64,000 bases of DNA from Polyangia bacterium (GCA_030426145.1 JAUHZF010000006.1:1-64000); one strand, 5' to 3'. Numbered from the stretch's first letter, positions 24,752 through 34,214 are shown. Made by a program: numbers and translations. Notes: a model not told the origin generated them from the letters alone.

Positions 24752-26692
24752 TCAGTCGGCGGACTCGAGCCACCGCTCAGCCAGCCGCTCGAGGGCGAGC
24801 TTGAGGTGTCTGCGGTAGGTCGACTCACCTACGCCGAGCTCTCGTGCGATGGCGAGCTGCTTCCGTGGGGGCCGAAAGTAGCTCGCTTCGAGGACGCGTC
24901 GCGCCTGACCATCTACCCCGGTCTCGCCGAGGCTCGTGACGAGCTCGTGCAGCATCCGGCGCAAGGCGCTGGGGAGATCCGGTTCTTCACCCGACGCCAC
25001 GAGACGGCGCACCTGCCCGGCATGGGCGAGCGGCGAGCGTGCAAGCCGACGCGGGTCGTGAAAGGCGCGTAGCGTGCGTCGGAGCTCGGCGTAGGCCTGC
25101 TCGGGATCGAACCTCGACACCGTTTCTTCGGCAGCACCCAGAAGCTGTGGATCGTTCTGGCAGATCTGGCTCCAGATCCGATGGAGGTCGGCCGGGGTGT
25201 ATCGCCGTAGGTCCTCGGCGCTCACCGACCAAGGCTCACCGTCGACCTCGAGCCGCGCCACCTTCGGGTGCGTCGCAAGCTCTTGGTACCGGTCGAGGAA
25301 GCGGTCGGGCTGAGCCGAGCCGGCGAGCTCGAGGTCGACGCCGAAGAGGAGTTCGGCCGTGGTCTCCTGCACGATGAAGCCGAGGCCACGCTCTTCGACC
25401 GGGAGGTAGAAACGCGCCAGCCGTGCTCGCCTCGCCTCGGTCTCGCGCGCGTGAAGGGCGAAGGCAGCCACGACGGGGTCCTCGGCGACGTCGGTCGCCT
25501 CGAGGCATGCGAGGTCGAGGAAGTGGATGTACGCGATGAGGCCCTGGGCATCGAAAACGAGTCGTGCCCCCCGCGGCTGGCGCGTGAGCCACTGCCGGGC
25601 GTACCCAGCGCTCTGGCTTCCCAGATGTGTCTCGACGGCGGCGCTCACTTCGTCGACGTGTTCCTCCCGGGCGGCGACCACCGACCCGCCCGTCGAGCTC
25701 ACCGAGCTCCCTCGACGAAGCGCCCGCCCGATGAGCTCGACCGAGTTCGTGGCCCAGAAGACCCGGCGCTCTCGGGGACCAACACGGGTCTGCTCCTCGG
25801 CGTGAGCAAGCGAGGCGCGGAGGATGGAGTCGCGTAGGTCGGGCGTCGAGTAAGCGAGCTCTTGCGCGAGGGGCTCTCGCAGGACGGGCATCAACGAGAG
25901 TCCTCCCGCCTCGCGAACGGTGAGGGACAGCGCGGTGACGGAATGAAAAGCGTCGACGAGCGTTGGTTTGATCCGCTCGAGCAGTCCGGTCGTGACCACC
26001 CGATTGAGGGCCGCGACTTCCAAGACCTGGCGTTCTGCGGGGTGCACCCCGTCGAGCATCCGACGCAAGAAGGCATGTCGCGCTTCGTGGCGCTCTCGCC
26101 AGTCGAAGCCGTCCCAGTCGCTGGCCATCACGCGAAGCGCGAGTGGGTGCCCCGCGGCGAGCGCGCGCAGGCCCGCGCGGACGGGCTCAGGCACCCCCGC
26201 CCGAGCCAGCAGCAGCTCGCTCTCGTCGGCCGAGAGTGGGGCGAGCTGATGTCGTGTCACGATGGCGCTCCAGCCAGGATCGTGCATGGCGGGAAGGGTG
26301 CGCCTCCCGGCCACGACGAGCTTCTGCTCGTCGCCCAAGCTCGGCATGAGCGAGCCGAGCACGAACGGCAACATCGGAAGCAGGGCCTCGAAGTCGTCGA
26401 GCAGGATGATGCGTGCCGCCGGGTCGAAGGCTGTCACCCACGCTTCCTGGGTGGACGGGCGCGCCTTGGCGCTCAGCCATGCAACCCCTCCGTCCCCGAT
26501 GCGCGCATCGTCTCGTGCGAGCTTTCGGTAGCGCTCGAGCAGGATGCTCTTGCCACTGCCGGGCGGTCCCTCCACACAGAGCAAGCGGCGGGCGTCGTTC
26601 GCCAAGAACGCGTCGAACCACGCGTCCGCCGTCTCGCGAGGCACGAGCAACGCCTGTCGCTCCGACGCCACGCGCTCAGCCCAAGTACCCAT
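24752..26692 (-). CDS. P-loop (STAND-like) ATPase with C-terminal helix-turn-helix
   Basis: 646 residues from ATG 26692. Walker A is GPPGSGKS (42-49), Walker B IILLDDFEAL (95-104), followed by sensor-like VVAGRRTLP and a winged-helix region (GHPLALRVMASDWDG). The middle has a possible acetyltransferase-like stretch (ARFYLPVEERGLGFIVQETT) that I cannot assign. The C-terminus QLAIARELGVGESTYRRHLK is a helix-turn-helix. The design resembles MalT/LuxR-type STAND regulators, in which nucleotide-dependent oligomerisation controls DNA binding. It is single-copy in the locus with no obvious target; the upstream gap holds only a short remnant frame. Confidence 0.75.
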   Translation of the reverse strand: MGTWAERVASERQALLVPRETADAWFDAFLANDARRLLCVEGPPGSGKSILLERYRKLARDDARIGDGGVAWLSAKARPSTQEAWVTAFDPAARIILLDDFEALLPMLPFVLGSLMPSLGDEQKLVVAGRRTLPAMHDPGWSAIVTRHQLAPLSADESELLLARAGVPEPVRAGLRALAAGHPLALRVMASDWDGFDWRERHEARHAFLRRMLDGVHPAERQVLEVAALNRVVTTGLLERIKPTLVDAFHSVTALSLTVREAGGLSLMPVLREPLAQELAYSTPDLRDSILRASLAHAEEQTRVGPRERRVFWATNSVELIGRALRRGSSVSSTGGSVVAAREEHVDEVSAAVETHLGSQSAGYARQWLTRQPRGARLVFDAQGLIAYIHFLDLACLEATDVAEDPVVAAFALHARETEARRARLARFYLPVEERGLGFIVQETTAELLFGVDLELAGSAQPDRFLDRYQELATHPKVARLEVDGEPWSVSAEDLRRYTPADLHRIWSQICQNDPQLLGAAEETVSRFDPEQAYAELRRTLRAFHDPRRLARSPLAHAGQVRRLVASGEEPDLPSALRRMLHELVTSLGETGVDGQARRVLEASYFRPPRKQLAIARELGVGESTYRRHLKLALERLAERWLESAD

Positions 26693-26764
26693 GTATCGAG
26701 ACTTTAGACGTCGGCTGAGCGCAAATCGAGCGGATCGCGAGCGGATTGACGAGCGCTCGCTCCG

Positions 26765-26920
26765 TCACGGGCAGGGGTCGACGCCGTTCTGCGGGGGGAC
26801 GACCTGCGCGACGCCGGCCGTCATGAACTCGAAGCCGAGGCTCACCTCATCGCACACTGCGTTCGGAGCACCAGCCACCATCGCCTGTTCGTGAGGCTCG
26901 CTGGCGACCGTGGCCCTGGT
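26765..26920 (-). other. Short protein-like frame, possible gene remnant or small ORF
   Basis: On the minus strand an open frame from 26920 to the stop at 26765 reads with residue use like an exported protein tail (NAVCDEVSLGFEF, VPPQNGVDPCP) and two Cys. From ATG 26881 it would give 38 residues; no ribosome-binding site is evident. It lies between the STAND gene start and the envelope-protein stop and is the only sign of content in this 235-bp gap. Confidence 0.25.
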
Positions 26921-26927
26921 TCAGCCG

Positions 26928-28160
26928 TCAGATGCCGCCCGAGTAGCCGAGCGTCAGACCCGCGTCGAAGTGCCCGTCGTTGACGTTGCGCACATCGCAC
27001 CGGCTTCCCACGCAGGTCTTCAGCGCTTCGAGGTGGAGCCAGGTCGCCCGGGGGCCGATCAGCAAGGCGTTGCCCTTGTCTTCGTCGAGCGGGACACGGA
27101 AGAGCAGCGAGGCGGTGGGACCGACGGCGAAGAACTGTGCACTCGCTGCGGTCGACCCGCTTCTTCCCGCGAGGCTCGCGTAGGCGAGGTGGAGGCCGAA
27201 GCCGAGGTCGAGGATGCCCTCGTCGAGCGGATGCGCCTGGATGGCGCCGCCAATCGTGAAGTAGGTGAGCCCGTCTTCCGTGCCGGACACGTCCACGGGG
27301 GAGACATCGATACGGAACGCGACAGAGGAGTAGGGCAGGTGCGCCCTGAGCGCGCCGCCGAAGTGGAACGAGGGTTCGGAGAGCCCGCCGCGGTCCCCTG
27401 TGAACAGGGCGACGCCCGGGGTGGCGAGCAGCTCGATGCGGTAGTCGTGGTCCTTCTTCCGCTTGCCCGTTTGGGTCGTTCCGTAGGGACGCGGTGAGAA
27501 GTCCAAGGGCCCTGGTTCCGCCTCGTCGAGGATGACGAGCTCTCGCGACGGGTCCGGAGAGGGCACGGTTGCATCCGTCCGACGCTTCGAGGGCTTCTTC
27601 GAACGCGAGCTCGATGTCTCGTCGGTCGTTTCGTCGGACGTCTGGTCCCCCGATCCGTCGGGAGCATCGATGGCGGCGTCGGTCTCTTCGAGGTGATCGA
27701 CGGCTCGACCTTGCACGAGCGCGTCGACGGCCCATCGCGTGACGAGGGCGGCCGAGACGCCGGTCGTCTCATCGTTTTCGTGGGTGATGTCGCGCGCGAT
27801 GGGATGCTCGTTGTTCGCACCGACGAACAAGAGCGTGTGACGCTCGTCTTCGTCGGGACCGGTCATCCAGAACACCCCGTCCACACTGCGCTCGACGATG
27901 AGGCCTCGCGCGATGAGGACCTGGTCGTCGCGCGTGCTGGGGATGGTGCGGGGAACCACCTCCACGAGAGAGGCATCTTCGCCGGAGAAGAGGGCGGTGA
28001 GCGCGCGACGCGTGGCCTTCTCACGTGGGGCCTCGTCGTTGGAGACGAGAAAGAGAACGCGTGGAGACGTCGTATCGGCCCTTGCGGGACGGAGGAAGGT
28101 GAAGAGACAGGCCGCCGCAACGGCGACCGTCAACCAAAGCAAGGAGGGATGGGTCTTCAT
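26928..28160 (-). CDS. Exported envelope protein with outer-membrane-like C-terminus
   Basis: 410 residues from ATG 28160. A long upstream frame is the antisense-phase extension into the anti-sigma gene and was not used. MKTHPSLLWLTVAVAAACLF, then FLRPARADTT, is a Sec signal peptide with a probable cut after ARA. The first part (PRVLFLVSNDEAPREKATRR) looks like a folded alpha/beta domain. A Ser/Asp/Lys linker follows, then from about residue 235 alternating strands (YRIELLATPGVALFTGD, FHFGGALRAHLPYSSVAFRI and so on) like an outer-membrane beta-barrel. It lies 55 bp downstream of the anti-sigma gene and is probably in the same operon, making it a candidate sensor or output of that sigma system. 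Confidence 0.75.
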   Translation of the reverse strand: MKTHPSLLWLTVAVAAACLFTFLRPARADTTSPRVLFLVSNDEAPREKATRRALTALFSGEDASLVEVVPRTIPSTRDDQVLIARGLIVERSVDGVFWMTGPDEDERHTLLFVGANNEHPIARDITHENDETTGVSAALVTRWAVDALVQGRAVDHLEETDAAIDAPDGSGDQTSDETTDETSSSRSKKPSKRRTDATVPSPDPSRELVILDEAEPGPLDFSPRPYGTTQTGKRKKDHDYRIELLATPGVALFTGDRGGLSEPSFHFGGALRAHLPYSSVAFRIDVSPVDVSGTEDGLTYFTIGGAIQAHPLDEGILDLGFGLHLAYASLAGRSGSTAASAQFFAVGPTASLLFRVPLDEDKGNALLIGPRATWLHLEALKTCVGSRCDVRNVNDGHFDAGLTLGYSGGI

Positions 28161-28215
28161 GAGATGTCGTCGAAGCGAAAGAGAACCTCGGAAGCGATGC
28201 TCCGGGTCGAAGGGC

Positions 28216-29721
28216 TCAGCGTGGCGGCGCGTCCTGGAGTGCTCGCGCCGCACGCGTGTCGGGATATCGGGCGATGAAGTCGGTGATGGCCTTGGCTCGT
28301 TCGGCGTCGCGACCGAGGAGACCGAGCGCCTGGATGCGACCGAGGCGCGCCTCCTGGCCCAGGCCGCCGCCCTGCGCCAGGTAGGCGTCGAAGGCGGCCA
28401 GCGCATCCTGCGCGCGGCCTTGCTGCAGCAAGAGTCGCCCCCGCGCCAGTCGAGCGACGGAGGCCTCGGCGCTTTGCGGGAAACGAGCCAAGAGCTCGGC
28501 GTAGTGCGCGGAGGCGACCGCAAGCTCACCTCTCGCCTGCGCCGACTGCGCCTGCGCGAGGAGATGCATCGGGCGGTTGCCATCCGCACGCGCGGAAGCC
28601 GTGGGGGAGGCGTCGGGCGCGCGCGTTGGCGTCTTCTCGGTCGTGGTCTCCGCGCCCAGTCCGACGCGTTGCCCGGCCTCGAGCTCGAGGGTCTGCCCCG
28701 CGTGACCGGTGCACCCTTCCCAGGCCAGTTCTCGAGACCCCGGCGGTAGGCGCAGCCACAAGCGCTCGGCCCCGAACCGCCGCCCGGCCACCGAGGCTCG
28801 ACACGCTGGATCGGGCCGATCGATCGCCACCACGGCGCTGGGGCCACCCTTCCACATCATGGCCCCTCGAAGGAGCCAGCGGTCTTCGTCGATCTCGGCT
28901 GAGCTGAGCACGCGCTTCCCCTGCGGGTCCACGGCTTCGCCGGCTGCGACCAGGATCGGCGTGCCGCCAGCGCGCGCCGCCCACCTCACCCGTCCGTGCG
29001 TGACCCTCAGCGCATCACCGGCGGCCTTCGTCTCTACCGAGAACATCGTGCCGAGCGCAGTGGCCCGGCCACTCGGGGTCTGAACGAAGAAGGCGGCGGC
29101 GAGGTCGCGCGACTCGAGCTCGATCACCACTCGACCCTGCGACAGAGCAACCCACGGCTGGGCGTCGAACCCGTGGAGGATGGCGCGTGTACCCGGCGCG
29201 GCGCAGGCGACGATGCCGAGGTCGTGACGGAAGCAGACGTGGCTATCGTCTCCAGTGGCGATGTCGCCGGTATCGGCCATCGCTTCCACCGACGCGATGC
29301 CCTCGCCCGTGGCCGCCACCGCGCGCCATGATCCGCCGGTTGGCACGGGGGGGGCGACCGCGGTCGCTGACGCGACGGGGCGAGCGAGACCGGTCGTCAG
29401 CGTGTCGCTCGATGCGGTCGACCGAGACCCTCCCCACCACCCCAGCCCAGCGGCTGCGGCTGCGGCGGCCACGGCAAGCCACCTGCGGGGCGGCCGACTG
29501 GGCTCGGTGAGAGGGCCGTCGGCGCCGGCCGGTGGCTCACGGTCGTCTTCGCCCGGCACCTGAAGCGCGGTGAGCCCGTCCCACCAGGACCGCTCCTCTG
29601 CACACGCGGGGCACGTGTCCGGGTGGGCATGTAGGAATGACCGCTCTTCTTCAGTCAGCGCCTCTTCGAGCGCATGACGGTCGGATAGATCGGTCCAACG
29701 CCGGCAGTCGGGGCCCATCAT
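28216..29721 (-). CDS. Anti-sigma factor with zinc-finger-like, FecR-like and TPR regions
   Basis: 501 residues from ATG 29721, whose ATGA overlaps the sigma-factor stop, indicating translational coupling. Residues 1-60 hold HPDTCPACAEE, the H-x3-C-x2-C of ZAS-type anti-sigma domains. A single membrane segment follows (RWLAVAAAAAAAGLGWWGGS). The periplasmic part contains a FecR-like domain (VVIELESRDLAAAFFVQTPS, LGTMFSVETKAAGDALRVTH) and C-terminal TPR-like repeats (SAHYAELLARFPQSAEASVA, AQDALAAFDAYLAQGG). It should hold the sigma factor at the membrane until a periplasmic signal arrives; the TPRs may bind the partner protein. Confidence 0.88.
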   Translation of the reverse strand: MMGPDCRRWTDLSDRHALEEALTEEERSFLHAHPDTCPACAEERSWWDGLTALQVPGEDDREPPAGADGPLTEPSRPPRRWLAVAAAAAAAGLGWWGGSRSTASSDTLTTGLARPVASATAVAPPVPTGGSWRAVAATGEGIASVEAMADTGDIATGDDSHVCFRHDLGIVACAAPGTRAILHGFDAQPWVALSQGRVVIELESRDLAAAFFVQTPSGRATALGTMFSVETKAAGDALRVTHGRVRWAARAGGTPILVAAGEAVDPQGKRVLSSAEIDEDRWLLRGAMMWKGGPSAVVAIDRPDPACRASVAGRRFGAERLWLRLPPGSRELAWEGCTGHAGQTLELEAGQRVGLGAETTTEKTPTRAPDASPTASARADGNRPMHLLAQAQSAQARGELAVASAHYAELLARFPQSAEASVARLARGRLLLQQGRAQDALAAFDAYLAQGGGLGQEARLGRIQALGLLGRDAERAKAITDFIARYPDTRAARALQDAPPR

Positions 29722-30323
29722 TCTTCTCCTCCCGACACCAGGCGTAGGCGCTGTTGGCCTTCCTGCCGTCGCAGCCGCTGGCGAAGGGTCCGGCGGCCTT
29801 GCACGAGCCGATCCTTGACCGTATTGCGCGAGACGCCGGTCATGCCGGCGATCTCGTCGATGCTGTACTCGTACACATGACGGAGCACGACCACGGTTCG
29901 GCGCGCCGGGTCGAGGTCGGCCAGCAGCTGCGCCACCTCGTTGCGCGCCACGGGGTCGGGCGCCCTCGGCGCCACGAGCTCGTCTGGCTCGTGCTCGCCT
30001 TGGTGATGGCTCAGCGTTCGACGGGCGCGGGCGTAGCGGAGGGTGGTGCGAACCGTGATGCGGTCGGACCAACGCTCGAGCGACCCGGTTCCGGCGTAGT
30101 TCGGAGCCGCGCGCAGCAGCTCCATCAGGCTCAGCTGGGCGGCGTCTTCCCAGCCTTCTCGTGAGCCCATCAGGCTGCGCGCGAGCTGACGGACCCGAGG
30201 CGTGAGACGCCGCCCGAAGGCGGCCGCTGCCCGCTCGTCCCCCCGGCCCACGCGTTGGGCCAGCCGTATGTCGTCTCTCTCCGTCGCCACGAGGTCCTGG
30301 TCATGTAGTGGAGTGCCGGCCAC
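29718..30323 (-). CDS. ECF-type sigma factor
   Basis: 201 residues from GTG 30323; no better start is visible. Region 2 is around LARSLMGSREGWEDAAQLSL and MELLRAAPNYAGTGSLERWS, and region 4 contains LDPARRTVVVLRHVYEYSID followed by EIAGMTGVSRNTVKDRLVQG. Only regions 2 and 4 are present, as in extracytoplasmic-function sigma factors. The stop overlaps the anti-sigma start, so the two proteins are made together. An envelope protein follows, giving a three-gene sigma/anti-sigma/output operon. The target promoters are unknown. Confidence 0.93.
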   Translation of the reverse strand: MAGTPLHDQDLVATERDDIRLAQRVGRGDERAAAAFGRRLTPRVRQLARSLMGSREGWEDAAQLSLMELLRAAPNYAGTGSLERWSDRITVRTTLRYARARRTLSHHQGEHEPDELVAPRAPDPVARNEVAQLLADLDPARRTVVVLRHVYEYSIDEIAGMTGVSRNTVKDRLVQGRRTLRQRLRRQEGQQRLRLVSGGEE

Positions 30324-30401
30324 AAACCGGGCGGAAGAAAATGATCGGGAGCGTCGGCCGTGCGGGTCGACGTGCCATCGGGTTCATCTTCGATGAGCCG
30401 A

Positions 30402-31889
30402 TCAGAACGCGCGAAGTTCGTTGAACCACTCGAAGGCTTCGTTTTCATTCACCGAGGTGAGTGCGATGAGGATGCCATAGGCTTCGAGGGCCTGCTCGCG
30501 ACGAAGTGTGTCGATGGGGCCACCGCATCGATCGTCGAGTCGATTGAGCGCCGTGACGAAGCCGGTCAAGGTCCTCTTCGCGTCGCCCTTCCCTTTGGCC
30601 TTGCCGGCTTCGCGATAGGCCTTCGCGTAGATCTTGCACGCGCGCTCACCGAAACCTTCGTCGTCATCCACCCAGTCGCGGAGCGGGTTGTCGGCGTTGG
30701 CCGCAACCCACGCGTCGTTCTTGGCGCCGCTGATGTCGAGGTGGGGCAGCTTCTTCCACCGCTGCTTCAGCGCCTGGGCGTCCGACTTGCGGAGTCCGTG
30801 GAAGCAGGCGTGCCGTAACGCGGGCAGCGCCTCCAGCTCCGGCAGATCCTGCACGTTCATGTCGTAGACGTCATAGAGCGTCAGGGAGGTCAGCGAGGGA
30901 AGCCGCGCGAGCTCGCGCGCATGGACCAGCGTTCCGTAGCGCGTCCACACCGTGATCGAGGTGAGTCCCGGGTAACCCCGTCGCACGGCACGCAGGTCGA
31001 GCGTCTTCACGCCACTCACGCTCAGCTCACGTAGCGCCGAGAGACCCTTTACCGCGGGGGGCAGCACGGACTTCTTCGGTTCCCAGATCCGCAGCTCCAG
31101 GTCGCGACCTTCGCTGGGGAGGTCCACCGCCACCGTGCGACCGCGGCCGTGGCCCATCACCACCAGGGTCTCGACCTCGTCGTCCAAGGCGAGGGTCAAA
31201 CGCCGTGAGGCATCGACGCGCAGCTCGCTCACTTGGGCGCCGCGAACGTCGATCGTCGTCTGACCATGCTCTCGCCACACCAGGGTGCTGATCAGCGCGC
31301 GCGAGGCGGCATAGGTCAGCACACCCGGGTCGCGTCCGGTGTACTCGATCTCGGTGAGCTGGCCCGCGGCGTCGAGGGCCGACCAGGGCACGGCGTCTTC
31401 GACGGCGAGGGGAAACATGGCATCCGGGGCCGCGCCGATGCGCACCCGACTCCCTGGCTTCACCGTGGTCTCACCGATGGTGACCGGGCCGTCGCCGTCG
31501 CGGTAGCGCGCCTTCTCCGATGCCGGCACCTCGTCGTCCCATCGCTTCTGGAGCCGCGGTTGGAGCGTGAGCGAGTCCCAGCCGCCATACGAACGACCGG
31601 GTGTGGTCGGATCCACGACCGGTGCGCGCTCTCCGAGGTGGATGAAGGCGGCGGGCGGTGGACCCGACACGTAGAGCCGCTCCATCTGCCCGCGGTGGGC
31701 GTGGTGGGTCAGCAAAAGGGGTTCGGCATCGGCCAGCTCGGCGAGCGTCGGAGGGTGGTCGCCTACCCATGAGAAGGCGACCACGTCCGTACCTTCTTCG
31801 ACCACACCCAAGACCTGACACGCGCCCCAGCGTCCTCCGCGCAGGGGCATGGCGTAGCAGCTGGACGCGACCTTCTTCTTTCGGGGCAT
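30402..31889 (-). CDS. LRR-like protein with an Imm26-like N-terminus, function unknown
   Basis: 495 residues from ATG 31889 (the frame begins at a TTG three codons earlier). The N-terminus PRKKKVASSCYAMPLRGGRW, then GACQVLGV, resembles the strand pattern of the Imm26 immunity-protein fold, but this is only a visual match. From about residue 215 there are irregular leucine-rich units (LTSITVWTRYGTLVHARELA, LPSLTSLTLYDVYDMNVQDL, LPELEALPALRHACFHGL). The end is helical (YREAGKAKGKGDAKRTLTGF). No signal peptide. It sits 78 bp upstream of the sigma gene in the same direction. A polymorphic-toxin immunity role is possible but unsupported here. Confidence 0.65.
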   Translation of the reverse strand: MPRKKKVASSCYAMPLRGGRWGACQVLGVVEEGTDVVAFSWVGDHPPTLAELADAEPLLLTHHAHRGQMERLYVSGPPPAAFIHLGERAPVVDPTTPGRSYGGWDSLTLQPRLQKRWDDEVPASEKARYRDGDGPVTIGETTVKPGSRVRIGAAPDAMFPLAVEDAVPWSALDAAGQLTEIEYTGRDPGVLTYAASRALISTLVWREHGQTTIDVRGAQVSELRVDASRRLTLALDDEVETLVVMGHGRGRTVAVDLPSEGRDLELRIWEPKKSVLPPAVKGLSALRELSVSGVKTLDLRAVRRGYPGLTSITVWTRYGTLVHARELARLPSLTSLTLYDVYDMNVQDLPELEALPALRHACFHGLRKSDAQALKQRWKKLPHLDISGAKNDAWVAANADNPLRDWVDDDEGFGERACKIYAKAYREAGKAKGKGDAKRTLTGFVTALNRLDDRCGGPIDTLRREQALEAYGILIALTSVNENEAFEWFNELRAF

Positions 31890-31981
31890 CGCCGACAAAC
31901 TACCTCGACCGCCACATGTCGCTGGCGGGAAGAGATCGCTGGCCGATGAACACCCCGACTGTCTAGGAGTGCGCGATGTGC

Positions 31982-33466
31982 CTAGAAGTAGGTCAGGCCC
32001 TGGAAGGCGACATCGTCGACGTAGAAGTGCTTGAAGATGCTGTCGCCGCGGAAGCGAAGCCTCACTCGGGTGACGTTGTTGGTGCTTCCGAACGCGGAGA
32101 GTGGAATGCGGATGGTCGACATCACGTCCCGCTCTGAGAAGTTCTGACAGGCAAAGGTTTGCTGATTGTCGTCGCAGCTCGACATGGGCATGCCGATCTG
32201 GCCTCCGGTCGTGACGGGGATCTCGGCGCTCCAGGTTGTGCCGTTGCGGATTTGCACCGTGAGATCTTCGCTCACCGTCGACCCAGTGATCTGACCAATG
32301 CGAAAACTGAGTGTCTCGTAGTACGCGGTGTTCGCGTATTGGCTCGGGATACGCCAGGTGACGTGGTCGTCGAAGCTATAAGCCAACACGCGCATGACGT
32401 TCGTGTAGTGTACGGTCGACGATTGGAACTGGACCAGATCGCGAACCTCGGAGTTGACACCTGATCGGTATACGACGCCGCCGAGGTCGTTGTTGCCGGG
32501 CGTGCCGTCTTCAAAGCTGTCGATCGTCAGTCCGTATCTCTCCTTGAACTGGCTCGATACCGCCCCCGGCGTCCAATCATAGGGCGCTCCGTCTCGGATG
32601 TAGGCGTCGTAGTAGGTGTCGTCTCCCTTGAGATGGTAGTCGAGGAAGGCCGACAGATAGCCTCGCGTCAGGGTGGCCTCCTCGGTCGAATGCTCGTGAA
32701 GGAAATGCCCATGGCTTCCGCCCTCGAAGAGCTTCAGGCCACGATCGTAGCTGGCGCTGAGAGGCCCTTCGAAGTACTTGGCCGAGCTCTGCGCGCTGAC
32801 GTCGGCGTCCTCCGTGAAGTGAAGCGCGAGGAGGCCATTGGTCTGCGTACGCGTCGGCACCTGCTCGAACTTGCCGGCGAGGCTGACGATCGCGTCCACG
32901 TCGAAGGTGGGGTCGTTCTCCAGATCTTCGGCCATGAGCATGGCCGCCGCCGCTCCGCGACTATGTCCGACCAAGCCCACGCGACTCGTATCGATCGCCG
33001 ACGCGTGGCTCCACTCCGTCAGGAGATAGTCGTGCATGAAGTCGAGGTTTATTGCGGCGATGTCCACAGGGGCCGGGTCACCGAGGTTGAGCGAAGCAAC
33101 GATGTAGCCGTGCGATGCTAGATGCTTCGCAATGTCGTCGTACTCCGTGTAGTCGTAGTTGCTGCCCTTTGCGCGCATCAACATGACGAGAGGTCCTGGG
33201 CGCGCTTGGCTGCACGAACCATTCGAGGGGGCGTAGCGGATTCGAGCTAGGTACACCTCATCGACCCATGGTCCTGAGTTGCGAGTGTAGTAACGCTTGG
33301 CGAGGCAGAAGCCGTACGGTCCCTGTTGGGAGGGGTCGGATTGCACGGCCTGTGCAGCTTGGCCGAGATCTTCACTCTCCAGCGCCATCGGTTCGAGCTC
33401 TGCGTCGGCACACGCAGGAAGGGCAGTGAGGAGAGCGAGAGCGCACCATCGGTAGTTCATCGACAT
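31982..33466 (-). CDS. Alpha/beta-hydrolase lipoprotein with C-terminal beta-sandwich domain
   Basis: 494 residues from ATG 33466 (ATG 33460 also fits; the frame extends far upstream without a plausible N-terminus). MSMNYRWCALALLTALPAC has a lipobox. The hydrolase core holds PLVMLMRAKGSNYDYTEYDD, SHGYIVASLNLGD and the nucleophile elbow VGLVGHSRGAAAAML (GHSRG). FTEDADVS and GGSHGHFLHEH give likely acid and His residues. From about residue 330 a beta-rich domain (VVYRSGVNSEVRDLVQFQSS and on) resembles a carbohydrate-binding or jelly-roll module. Substrate could be a lipid, polyester or plant polymer ester. Codon third positions look less GC-rich than in neighbours, hinting at recent acquisition. 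Confidence 0.8.
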   Translation of the reverse strand: MSMNYRWCALALLTALPACADAELEPMALESEDLGQAAQAVQSDPSQQGPYGFCLAKRYYTRNSGPWVDEVYLARIRYAPSNGSCSQARPGPLVMLMRAKGSNYDYTEYDDIAKHLASHGYIVASLNLGDPAPVDIAAINLDFMHDYLLTEWSHASAIDTSRVGLVGHSRGAAAAMLMAEDLENDPTFDVDAIVSLAGKFEQVPTRTQTNGLLALHFTEDADVSAQSSAKYFEGPLSASYDRGLKLFEGGSHGHFLHEHSTEEATLTRGYLSAFLDYHLKGDDTYYDAYIRDGAPYDWTPGAVSSQFKERYGLTIDSFEDGTPGNNDLGGVVYRSGVNSEVRDLVQFQSSTVHYTNVMRVLAYSFDDHVTWRIPSQYANTAYYETLSFRIGQITGSTVSEDLTVQIRNGTTWSAEIPVTTGGQIGMPMSSCDDNQQTFACQNFSERDVMSTIRIPLSAFGSTNNVTRVRLRFRGDSIFKHFYVDDVAFQGLTYF

Positions 33467-33641
33467 GTGTCGCGCCATCGCAACATCCGTGCCTCGACCC
33501 GAGCGCGAGAACACGGCGAAAGTCCGGGTTCTGGGCGAGGAGGGTGTTACCCGAGGGTGTCTCCGGCGAGGTGACTGCAACCTGCGCGTCATGGCTCGAA
33601 GTCGTGCTTCCTCGCGCGCGCTCCAATAGGCTGCTCCTACG

Positions 33642-34214
33642 ATGGATCGGCAGCCTTTCATTTCGCGTGCCACCCATCACGTCGGCTCGCAGTTTCGGGA
33701 TGGCTACTTCATCGCGACGCATGAGGTTGCGGGGTTCGTACCGACGGGTGACTGGCAGAGCGCGGCGCTCGAAGTCGCGCTCGGCCTGCTCACCACGAAG
33801 ATCGAGTGGTCGAGCATCCAGCTGCATGGATCGGCCCCGCACAGGGCGGACGACATCCGACGGCTGACCGTCCAGTCTGGGGGGTTCATGCTCGCCGCCG
33901 ACTGGACGTACAGCCTGTCGGTCATGCCCGGCAAGCGGTTCGTCATGCTCTATCATGGCGCCGACGTGGTTCGCATCAACGAGCCACCCGAGGCGCTCCT
34001 CTCGCGTTGGCGACGCGTCGTTCCCTCCAAGCGCGCCCCCTTCGTCGCCGTGGCCGGCATGACGGGGGCGGCGCTGTTCTGCGTCGTTGCCGGTGTCGTG
34101 GCGTGGCAACTGACCGGCAACGACGACTACCTCGTGGCGGGGCTCTCGTTCGCCGTGCTGATCGGCATCGCGCTCGTAGGCGTCATCATCGGTCTGCGTC
34201 AGATGCGGGCGTGA
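33642..34214 (+). CDS. Membrane protein with two C-terminal helices, function unknown
   Basis: 190 residues from ATG 33642. The first 125 residues are soluble and beta-rich (ISRATHHVGSQFRDGYFIAT, VQSGGFMLAADWTYSLSVMP) without known motifs. Two hydrophobic helices follow (FVAVAGMTGAALFCVVAGVV and YLVAGLSFAVLIGIALVGVI) joined by a short TGNDD loop, ending in LRQMRA. It would sit in the inner membrane with its N-terminal domain on the cytoplasmic side. It is 86 bp upstream of the Sel1 lipoprotein gene and probably part of the same transcript. Confidence 0.65.
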   Translation: MDRQPFISRATHHVGSQFRDGYFIATHEVAGFVPTGDWQSAALEVALGLLTTKIEWSSIQLHGSAPHRADDIRRLTVQSGGFMLAADWTYSLSVMPGKRFVMLYHGADVVRINEPPEALLSRWRRVVPSKRAPFVAVAGMTGAALFCVVAGVVAWQLTGNDDYLVAGLSFAVLIGIALVGVIIGLRQMRA

